This document shows positions 1 to 5,074 of a DNA stretch of 5,074 nucleotides, one piece after another; the stretch's first letter is position 1, and every line of letters starts with the position of its first letter. Source of the DNA: Candidatus Zixiibacteriota bacterium (GTDB lineage Bacteria > Zixibacteria > MSB-5A5 > GN15 > FEB-12). The stretch spans positions 1 to 5,074 of the forward strand of contig QNAG01000215.1 in NCBI GenBank assembly GCA_003641415.1, given 5' to 3'. The notes beneath the pieces are model-generated. The model made no database searches and was not told where the DNA came from. It worked only from the letters and a program-made list of their open reading frames with translations. A program made the position numbers and the translations under genes.

Positions 1-1274
1 GAAAGCAGTACTGTCTCGCCGGGGAAAGCCATTTCAAAGCAACGCTGAACAGCTTCTTTCATCGAACCGGCAAACTGCACGGGAAATTCGCGACCCAACA
101 TCTGCAATAGTTTTTCCCGAGCTTCGCCTATGGCAACTACTCCTTTGATTTTCCCCCTGCCGTATTGAATAATCGGCTCATACGATGCGCCCTTATCGCG
201 TCCCCCGGCAATCAGATACAGGGATGACTCTATTGATTGTAACGCATAGCAAACAGAGTCAACATTCGTAGCCTTGGAGTCGTTGATGAAGTTGATTCCG
301 GCAACACTACCCACGTTTTCCAATCGATGTTCTACTCCTGGAAATGTTTTCAATGCATGGTTCATAATATCAGGCTTTACTCCCAGCAACGAAGTAGCTA
401 CAACAGCAGCAGCAGCGTTCTGGAGATTATGAGGACCGGGGATAAGAATATCGGTGTAGCTAATTACCTGCTCTTCTTGTCCATCATGTCGCAGGAAAAG
501 TTTACTGTCACGAACGAAAGACACAGCATTGGTAGAATTCTCAGCCGAGAAGAAGATTTGTTTTGCTGAAGTTTTAATTTCAGTCGGATCGGTATTGGCA
601 TCGTTCTGGTTAAGAATGAGATAGTTGTCGGAAGTCTGGTTTTCAGCAATACGATACTTAATGCGTTTGTACTCCTCAAAACTCCCGTGGCGATCAAGAT
701 GGTCCTCGGAAAGGTTCAAAATCATTGCCACGTATGGTTTGAAATCGGCGACAGTTTCCAATTGGAAATTTGAAACCTCGACCACAGCCACTCCCTCGGG
801 TGGAACCTGGGCAGCGACTTCAGCGAAGGGGCGACCGATATTGCCGCAGACAAACGTCTCGAACCCTGCAGCTTTGAATATTTCGCCAATCAGGGTTGTG
901 GTAGTGGTTTTGCCGTTTGAGCCAGTTACAGCCACTATGCGTCCCCGGCACACCCAGGAGGCAAACTCAATCTCAGAGAAAATTGGTAGCCCCTTCTGAC
1001 GAATGCGTTGAACGATATCACTGGTGAGTGGAATCCCGGGTGAAATGACAATGTAATCGCACTCAAGGAGATGGTCCGAATGACCGTCAGTTTCAAACGG
1101 TATGTTGACGGCTTTAAGTTTATGCAAATGATCTGCCAATGCTGCCGCACTTCCGTTGTCGGATACGAAGGGTCGACCGCCCAGCTCGTAGGCGAGCAGA
1201 GCGGTAGCCATGCCGGAGCGAGCCATGCCAACAATGCCGATCCTTCGGCCTCTTATGCGTTCTTCAACCGTCAT
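1..1274 (-). CDS. murD: UDP-N-acetylmuramoyl-L-alanine--D-glutamate ligase MurD (partial, C-terminus cut by left edge)
   Basis: This cytoplasmic ATP-dependent ligase adds D-glutamate to UDP-MurNAc-L-alanine, the second stem-peptide residue. I translated the minus strand from the ATG at 1274-1272 and it stays open to the left edge, giving 424 full codons plus a serine fixed by its first two bases. Visible landmarks in order are the N-terminal nucleotide-fold motif GIVGMARSGMA (residues 13-23), SPGIP (78-82), the ATP-binding P-loop TGSNGKTTT (117-125), CGNIG (143-147), EVSNFQLE (166-173), NLSEDHLDRHGS (187-198), Lys206 in YKRIK (the position of the carbamylated lysine in the family), GPHNLQNAA (280-288), EHRLE (315-319), NDSKATN (331-337) and GGRDKG (357-362). 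E. coli MurD has 438 residues, so only a short C-terminal piece is missing, including the expected SPACASFD-type motif after the final LLS. The start overlaps the mraY stop as ATGA and has an SD-like GAAGGTG just upstream. The second Ser of the usual EVSSFQLE is Asn here. Confidence 0.97.
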   Translation of the reverse strand, partial: MTVEERIRGRRIGIVGMARSGMATALLAYELGGRPFVSDNGSAAALADHLHKLKAVNIPFETDGHSDHLLECDYIVISPGIPLTSDIVQRIRQKGLPIFSEIEFASWVCRGRIVAVTGSNGKTTTTTLIGEIFKAAGFETFVCGNIGRPFAEVAAQVPPEGVAVVEVSNFQLETVADFKPYVAMILNLSEDHLDRHGSFEEYKRIKYRIAENQTSDNYLILNQNDANTDPTEIKTSAKQIFFSAENSTNAVSFVRDSKLFLRHDGQEEQVISYTDILIPGPHNLQNAAAAVVATSLLGVKPDIMNHALKTFPGVEHRLENVGSVAGINFINDSKATNVDSVCYALQSIESSLYLIAGGRDKGASYEPIIQYGRGKIKGVVAIGEAREKLLQMLGREFPVQFAGSMKEAVQRCFEMAFPGETVLL

Positions 1275-2359
1275 CGCACCTTCAAAGTAGCCAGTGTCAT
1301 CAAGGCAAACAGCGCTCCGATAATCCAGAAACGCACTACAACCTTAGATTCCGGCCAACCGAGCAATTCAAAATGATGGTGTATGGGTGCCATCTTAAAC
1401 ACCCGTTTCCCACCACGATATCTATATGACAATACCTGGATAATGACCGACAGCACTTCGATAACGAAAACACCGCCAACAATTACCAGGAGTAATTCCT
1501 TTTTGAGCATAATTGCAATTGCTCCCAGTGCCCCGCCCAATGCCAGAGAACCAGTATCTCCCATAAATACCTCAGCCGGATGACTGTTGAACCATAGAAA
1601 ACCAAGGGCCGATCCGATAGCCGCCCCGCAGAAAACGCTCAGTTCTCCTGTCCCGGGCAGGTACTCAATCTGTAAATAGTTGGAAAAATCCATACGCCCG
1701 GTCACATAAGCTATGCCACCGAAAGTCAGGAAACCAAGCCCGCATAAACCGATTGCCAAACCATCGACACCATCGGTGAGATTGACGGCGTTAGATGAAC
1801 CTGTCAGAACTACTATTATAAATGGGATATACAAAGGCCCGAGGACTAAAATGTAATTCTTGAAGAACGGAATACCAGTAGTGCCATCAAACATCTCCGA
1901 AGGTGAGGCGTAGCATAAGAGAAGACCAAACACTACTCCCAGCGTAACCTGTCCAATCAACTTCTTACTGGCCACCATGCCCTTCGGTTGATTTTTGATT
2001 ACTTTCAGGTAGTCATCAAGGTAGCCAATCAACCCAAGCCAGAATGTCACCAGAAGCGCCATCAGCACATAGAAATTGGAAATATCGGCCCATAGCATTG
2101 TAGGGATAATAATGCCAGCTAAAATGATCAGCCCACCCATAGTAGGGGTACCTTCTTTTTTCAGATGTGACTGTGGACCTTCGGCTCTTATCTTTTCACG
2201 CACCTGCCTTTTTTTCAACATTCCTATAAACAGCGGACCGAGGATGAGGCTAATGAAGATGGCTGTCGCCATTGCGCCTGCGGTACGAAACGTAATATAC
2301 CGGAACAGATTTAATCCTGAGATTTGATCGGCCAGGGGATAGAGGAGATAATATAGCAT
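1271..2359 (-). CDS. mraY: Phospho-N-acetylmuramoyl-pentapeptide-transferase MraY
   Basis: This integral membrane enzyme transfers phospho-MurNAc-pentapeptide from the UDP precursor to undecaprenyl phosphate, forming lipid I and releasing UMP on the cytoplasmic side. It is complete at 362 residues, against 360 in E. coli. It is strongly hydrophobic, with many segments consistent with the ten-helix fold of the family. Visible motifs are the N-terminal YLLYPL and RYITFR, the cytoplasmic loop QSHLKKEGTPTMGG (63-76), the acidic pair in YLDDYLK (Asp115, Asp116), NAVNLTDGVDGLA (190-202), GELSVFCGA (238-246), FMGDTGSLALGG (265-276, Asp268) and the loop KMAPIHHHFE (322-331) with the three catalytic-region histidines 327-329. 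These correspond closely to E. coli D115, D116, D267 and H324-H326, so the enzyme should be active. The ATG shares one base with the murF stop (TAATG), with GAGGAA 8 bases upstream. The stop TGA overlaps the murD ATG. Its length and N-terminal region fit the diderm form rather than the shorter Bacillus form. Confidence 0.99.
   Translation of the reverse strand: MLYYLLYPLADQISGLNLFRYITFRTAGAMATAIFISLILGPLFIGMLKKRQVREKIRAEGPQSHLKKEGTPTMGGLIILAGIIIPTMLWADISNFYVLMALLVTFWLGLIGYLDDYLKVIKNQPKGMVASKKLIGQVTLGVVFGLLLCYASPSEMFDGTTGIPFFKNYILVLGPLYIPFIIVVLTGSSNAVNLTDGVDGLAIGLCGLGFLTFGGIAYVTGRMDFSNYLQIEYLPGTGELSVFCGAAIGSALGFLWFNSHPAEVFMGDTGSLALGGALGAIAIMLKKELLLVIVGGVFVIEVLSVIIQVLSYRYRGGKRVFKMAPIHHHFELLGWPESKVVVRFWIIGALFALMTLATLKVR
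1277..1283 (-). promoter_or_regulatory. Ribosome binding site of murD, inside the 3' end of mraY
   Basis: GAAGGTG on the minus strand (1283-1277) lies 2 bases before the murD ATG, with its AAGG core 4 bases away. It is encoded by the final Leu-Lys-Val-Arg codons of mraY. The match to the anti-Shine-Dalgarno sequence is partial and the spacing short, so initiation may rely on ribosomes ending mraY translation at the ATGA overlap. Confidence 0.55.
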
Positions 2360-3750
2360 TAGTTATCTTCCTCATTGCGAAAGCAATCAAGAACAGCCTC
2401 AAGACCAATTCCACGAGAAGCCTTCAGGTAGACCAGATCGCCGGTATTCAGGATTTCTTTGACGTCTGCTGCACACTTTGCAGCCGAGCTATAGCAAGAC
2501 AACTTGCTATTGTTAATGCCGTTGGCTTCAGCCTCCTGTGCTATGTACGTCGCCAGTGGGCCGACTATAATCGCTATGTCGAATTCATATTTGGTAAGCA
2601 ACAAGCCTACTTCGCGATGATATTTTATTGTATCTTTGCCAAGTTCCAACATATCACCCAGTATCAGCACCCGCCGTTTGGAACTTTGTATAGAGAAGAA
2701 AGCTTCAAGCCCAGCCCGCATCGAATCCGGGTTTGCGTTATAGCAGTCGGTTAAAAAGGTGATGCCCTGATGTTCTATGAGCTGCCCCCGCATCGGAGCT
2801 GTGTCCAGTGAAAGGTTCTCGGTGTCAATCTCATTGAAGTTGTAACCGAGTGTGCGACAAATAGCATATGCTGTCAGCAAGTTATAGACCTGATGTTGAC
2901 CAACTAACGGCAGATTGAAGCGGTTACCTTCAATAACTACAAGAGTGGTTCCGGATTCCTGGGGCTCCATACTGTCAGGGTAAAAATCAGCCTTCGACTT
3001 GATACCAAAGGTGATAAAATTATCCCTGATCTTTTTCATTTCGTTCAATAATACTGAATCATCAGCGTTAATAATTACTGATACTGTCTCATCGGCAGCA
3101 TGTACGAGCTGTAGCTTGGCTTGGGCAACGTCTTCAACTGAACTTAATGACTCCAGATGCGATGGTCCTACATTGGTGATGGCTACCACCTGAGGCTGGA
3201 CAATCTTTGCCAAGCGAGGCATTTCGGATTTTGTCGAGATACCGAGTTCAAGCACTGCAACTTCAGCGTTGGAAGGTACTCCGAAAAGGGCCAGCGGTAC
3301 ACCGTAAAGGTTATTGAGATTCCCGGGAGAACGATAGGAATGTGGCTCGACAGAGAGCAAAAGATGGTATGTTAATTCTTTGGATGTAGTCTTGCCATTG
3401 GAGCCGGTGATAGCGACAAAACGGGCTCGACTTGTTGCGCGGTAGGCTGCCGCCATAGTCAACATCGCTTCATGACTGTTAGGTACTACCATTACTGGCA
3501 CATAGCTGGGAATGCTTGTCAAGTCGGGATAGCTGAACTCGGCTACGATTCCACAAGCGCCTTTTTCAATAGCGGCACTTATGTAATTGTGCCCATCGTT
3601 CTGTGAACCGCGAATAGCGACAAACAGCTTACCATTACAATCCAAGCGACTGTCGATAGCCACGCCGGTAAACATTTTCGATGCTTCTTTGGTGTTGTGC
3701 AGTGTTCCACCGGTGATTGAAGCTAATTTATCAAAACGATAGCTGATCAC
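2359..3750 (-). CDS. murF: UDP-N-acetylmuramoyl-tripeptide--D-alanyl-D-alanine ligase MurF
   Basis: This cytoplasmic ATP-dependent Mur ligase adds the dipeptide D-Ala-D-Ala to UDP-MurNAc-tripeptide, completing the pentapeptide used by MraY. It is complete at 463 residues, within the usual family range (about 450-460). The N-terminal UDP-binding domain contains GVAIDSR (29-35) and GKLFVAIRG (40-48). The central ATPase domain has the P-loop TGSNGKTT (115-122), GNLNNLYGVPL (143-153), LELG (167-170), ITNVGPSHLE (191-200), Lys212 in AQAKLQL (the family's carbamylated-lysine position) and NADD (228-231). The C-terminal domain has DCYNANPDSM (335-344), LGDMLELG (364-371) and LKASRGIGLE (442-451). 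Translation starts at a GTG (3750-3748) that overlaps the murE TGA as GTGA. I chose this start because the next Met is residue 26, inside the conserved N-terminal domain, and because GAGGAA lies just upstream. It ends with TAA overlapping the mraY ATG. Some motif positions differ from the common consensus, but the core is intact. Confidence 0.98.
   Translation of the reverse strand: MISYRFDKLASITGGTLHNTKEASKMFTGVAIDSRLDCNGKLFVAIRGSQNDGHNYISAAIEKGACGIVAEFSYPDLTSIPSYVPVMVVPNSHEAMLTMAAAYRATSRARFVAITGSNGKTTSKELTYHLLLSVEPHSYRSPGNLNNLYGVPLALFGVPSNAEVAVLELGISTKSEMPRLAKIVQPQVVAITNVGPSHLESLSSVEDVAQAKLQLVHAADETVSVIINADDSVLLNEMKKIRDNFITFGIKSKADFYPDSMEPQESGTTLVVIEGNRFNLPLVGQHQVYNLLTAYAICRTLGYNFNEIDTENLSLDTAPMRGQLIEHQGITFLTDCYNANPDSMRAGLEAFFSIQSSKRRVLILGDMLELGKDTIKYHREVGLLLTKYEFDIAIIVGPLATYIAQEAEANGINNSKLSCYSSAAKCAADVKEILNTGDLVYLKASRGIGLEAVLDCFRNEEDN
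2368..2373 (-). promoter_or_regulatory. Ribosome binding site of mraY, inside the 3' end of murF
   Basis: GAGGAA on the minus strand (2373-2368) lies 8 bases before the mraY ATG, which is good Shine-Dalgarno spacing. It falls in the last codons of murF (Asn-Glu-Glu-Asp-Asn-stop). It fixes the ATG at 2359 as the start, and the murF stop and mraY start share one base (TAATG). Confidence 0.75.
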
Positions 3751-5074
3751 AATTCCTCGGTTTTCCCTCCAGGTTCAAAACCCATACCGCTCAAAACGAC
3801 TCGAGCCTCGGCGGCATCATCAAAGGGAGTACGTTTGCCCATAATTTCCTGGTAGTTCTCGCTACCCTTTCCCGCCAACAAAACCATGTCATCAGATTGG
3901 GCTTTTTCTAAAATCAACCTGATGGCTTCTTGGCGATCCGGACATATTTCATAGTTGTTGCCCTGCAAACCGGGCTTAATGTCTTCGATAATTGATAGGG
4001 GATCCTCGCTGCGAGGGTTATCTGAGGTTACGACAGCAAAGTCTGCGCCCGAGGTAGCTGCCTTACCCATCAGGGGACGCTTTCCCTTGTCTCGATCACC
4101 ACCGCATCCGAACAAAATCAGCAAACGTCCTTTGGTCAATTCACGTGCAGATTGACAAAGCCGCTCAATTGCATCCGGCGTGTGGGCAAAATCCACCAAT
4201 ATCCCAAATGGTTGTCCATGAACCACAGGAATAAATCGACCCGGCACGGGGTAGGCATCCTCCAGCCCGGCTATTACGTTGTCCAGATCAACACCACTGG
4301 CCAACCCGGCTGCGGCTGCGGCAAGAGCATTAATAAGATTGAAACGTCCTGGTAGAGGGAAAGAAACAGTCTTGGTTCCCATTGGTGTGACTATGTCGAA
4401 TACAGTCCCATCGGGTTTGATTTCGTAGTCGGCGCAATAAACGTCGGCGTTACTATCCTCCAACGAGTAGCTGATATATGACGAGGAGAAATCTCCAAAG
4501 AATTGGCGAAATTCAGGAACATCCAGATTGATTACAGCATAGCTGAGCGGACCCTCCAGTTTCTCCATTAACAGAGCTTTGGTTTTCAGATACTCGTCCA
4601 TCGATCCGTGGAAATCGAGATGGTCGCGCGAGATATTGGTATAGACAGCTACCCTAAAATTAATCTGGTCAACGCGATTGAGTGCCAGAGCATGAGACGA
4701 TACTTCGATGACGGCATTGACGCAATAATTCTTCTTCATCAAAAACAGCAGACGTTGCAGGTCAAGCGATTCGGGAGTAGTTCGTTCCGCAGGGAAGGTT
4801 TCTTTGCCGGTATCATAGATTGTGGAACATACTAAACCAGTCGTCTTGTTGCGTTTTTCAAGAATTCTCTTAATCAGGTAACACACGGTCGTTTTACCGT
4901 TGGTACCAGTAACCCCACAAGCTTTTATTCTTTTGCCCGGATACCCGTAAAATACCGCAGCCGCATATGCCATAGCCTTGCGAATATCCGGAACTCGGAT
5001 ATGTGTGGGGATATGGTTGCACTCTTCGCGCTCACCCATCACGGCTACAGCCCCCCGGGCAGCTGCCTGTTCAA
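3747..5074 (-). CDS. murE: UDP-N-acetylmuramoyl-L-alanyl-D-glutamate--2,6-diaminopimelate ligase MurE (partial, N-terminus cut by right edge)
   Basis: This cytoplasmic ATP-dependent ligase adds the third stem-peptide residue to UDP-MurNAc-L-Ala-D-Glu. The frame runs open through the right edge: before the GTG/ATG pair at 5042-5037 it reads EQAAARGAVA, matching the MurE N-terminal domain, so those codons are internal and the true start lies outside. About 441 residues are visible against 495 in E. coli, so roughly 50-60 are missing. Numbering from the GTG codon, motifs are the P-loop TGTNGKTT (45-52), RTTPESLDLQ (87-96), EVSSHALAL (113-121), TNISRDHLDFHGS (135-147), Lys155 (carbamylated-lysine position), FNLINALAAA (234-243), DFAHTPDA (284-291), FGCGGDRDKGKRPLMG (311-326) and DNPRSEDP (341-348). 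DNPR is the signature of meso-diaminopimelate-adding enzymes, not lysine-adding ones. The later GKGHE motif reads GKGSE (391-395), keeping the Glu that contacts diaminopimelate in E. coli. The gene ends with TGA overlapping the murF GTG. Confidence 0.98.
   Translation of the reverse strand, partial: EQAAARGAVAVMGEREECNHIPTHIRVPDIRKAMAYAAAVFYGYPGKRIKACGVTGTNGKTTVCYLIKRILEKRNKTTGLVCSTIYDTGKETFPAERTTPESLDLQRLLFLMKKNYCVNAVIEVSSHALALNRVDQINFRVAVYTNISRDHLDFHGSMDEYLKTKALLMEKLEGPLSYAVINLDVPEFRQFFGDFSSSYISYSLEDSNADVYCADYEIKPDGTVFDIVTPMGTKTVSFPLPGRFNLINALAAAAAGLASGVDLDNVIAGLEDAYPVPGRFIPVVHGQPFGILVDFAHTPDAIERLCQSARELTKGRLLILFGCGGDRDKGKRPLMGKAATSGADFAVVTSDNPRSEDPLSIIEDIKPGLQGNNYEICPDRQEAIRLILEKAQSDDMVLLAGKGSENYQEIMGKRTPFDDAAEARVVLSGMGFEPGGKTEEL
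3753..3770 (-). promoter_or_regulatory. Ribosome binding site of murF, inside the 3' end of murE
   Basis: Upstream of the GTG start of murF, the minus strand carries GAGGAA (3758-3753), 2 bases before the GTG, and a stronger-looking GGAGGG (3770-3765), 14 bases before it. The first has close spacing and the second long spacing, so which one is used is unclear. Both lie within the last codons of murE (Gly-Gly-Lys-Thr-Glu-Glu-Leu). This supports the overlapping GTGA junction as the real start and suggests translational coupling to murE. Confidence 0.6.

Larger units (their letters stand above)
1..5074 (-). other. dcw-type operon segment: murE-murF-mraY-murD
   Basis: All four genes run on the minus strand without any intergenic gap, overlapping by 4 bases (GTGA, murE/murF), 1 base (TAATG, murF/mraY) and 4 bases (ATGA, mraY/murD). 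This implies a single polycistronic transcript whose promoter lies beyond the right edge. The order is the conserved one of the division and cell wall cluster. No promoter or terminator is visible inside the window. Confidence 0.93.

Noticed and set aside
400..420. Short AGC-type triplet run, a possible microsatellite
   Set aside because: It encodes the alanine run in the conserved N-x-x-N-A-A-A-A segment of murD, which is normal for the family, and it is only about four repeats.
464..697. Short minus-strand open frames at 464-697 and 935-1234 inside murD
   Set aside because: They are in another frame of the murD coding sequence. The murD frame is continuous from 1274 to 1, so these do not indicate a frameshift or a separate gene.
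625..999. 124-codon open frame on the plus strand
   Set aside because: It lies wholly antisense to murD, over the P-loop and central domain. Its translation has no recognisable domain and looks like a reverse-complement shadow.
1071..1376. 101-codon open frame on the plus strand crossing the mraY/murD junction
   Set aside because: It is antisense to two well-supported conserved genes, has no recognisable motif, and is best explained as a shadow.
2076..3375. Several plus-strand open frames of 60-85 codons opposite mraY and murF
   Set aside because: They are antisense to intact conserved genes, lack recognisable domains, and are of a length expected by chance.
3747..5042. murE starting at the GTG at 5042 (431 aa)
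   Set aside because: The frame continues upstream without a stop to the window edge and encodes EQAAARGAVA, which matches the MurE N-terminal domain. A start at 5042 would also delete much of the UDP-binding domain. The gene is simply cut by the edge.

Overview
The window is solid coding sequence on the minus strand. It holds the middle of a peptidoglycan-precursor operon of the classic division and cell wall (dcw) type. In the direction of transcription, from high to low coordinates, the genes are murE (N-terminus cut by the right edge), murF (complete), mraY (complete) and murD (last few residues cut by the left edge). No base between positions 1 and 5074 is clearly non-coding. Consecutive genes overlap by 4, 1 and 4 bases, and I found no tRNA, rRNA, mobile element, CRISPR array, terminator or convincing internal promoter.

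The genes carry out successive cytoplasmic and membrane steps of cell-wall precursor synthesis. MurD adds D-glutamate to UDP-MurNAc-L-Ala. MurE adds the third residue, which should be meso-diaminopimelate given the DNPR specificity motif. MurF adds D-Ala-D-Ala to complete the UDP-MurNAc-pentapeptide. MraY then transfers phospho-MurNAc-pentapeptide to undecaprenyl phosphate, making lipid I at the inner face of the cytoplasmic membrane. The gene order murE-murF-mraY-murD is the widely conserved dcw order. By analogy, ftsI/ftsL-type genes would be expected beyond the right edge and ftsW/murG/murC beyond the left edge, but neither is visible here.

The organism is a bacterium with meso-DAP peptidoglycan and intermediate GC content. 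MraY is the longer form (362 aa, close to the 360 aa of E. coli) with the N-terminal YLLYPL...RYITFR region, unlike the roughly 324-residue Bacillus type, so a diderm (Gram-negative type) host is likely. I cannot place it in a phylum from these sequences alone.

I looked for an undescribed system on both strands and found none. The opposite-strand open frames are shadows of the mur genes. The points worth a second look are small: tight translational coupling at all three junctions, with each ribosome binding site inside the end of the upstream gene, and a few substitutions at usually conserved motif positions in MurE, MurF and MurD.
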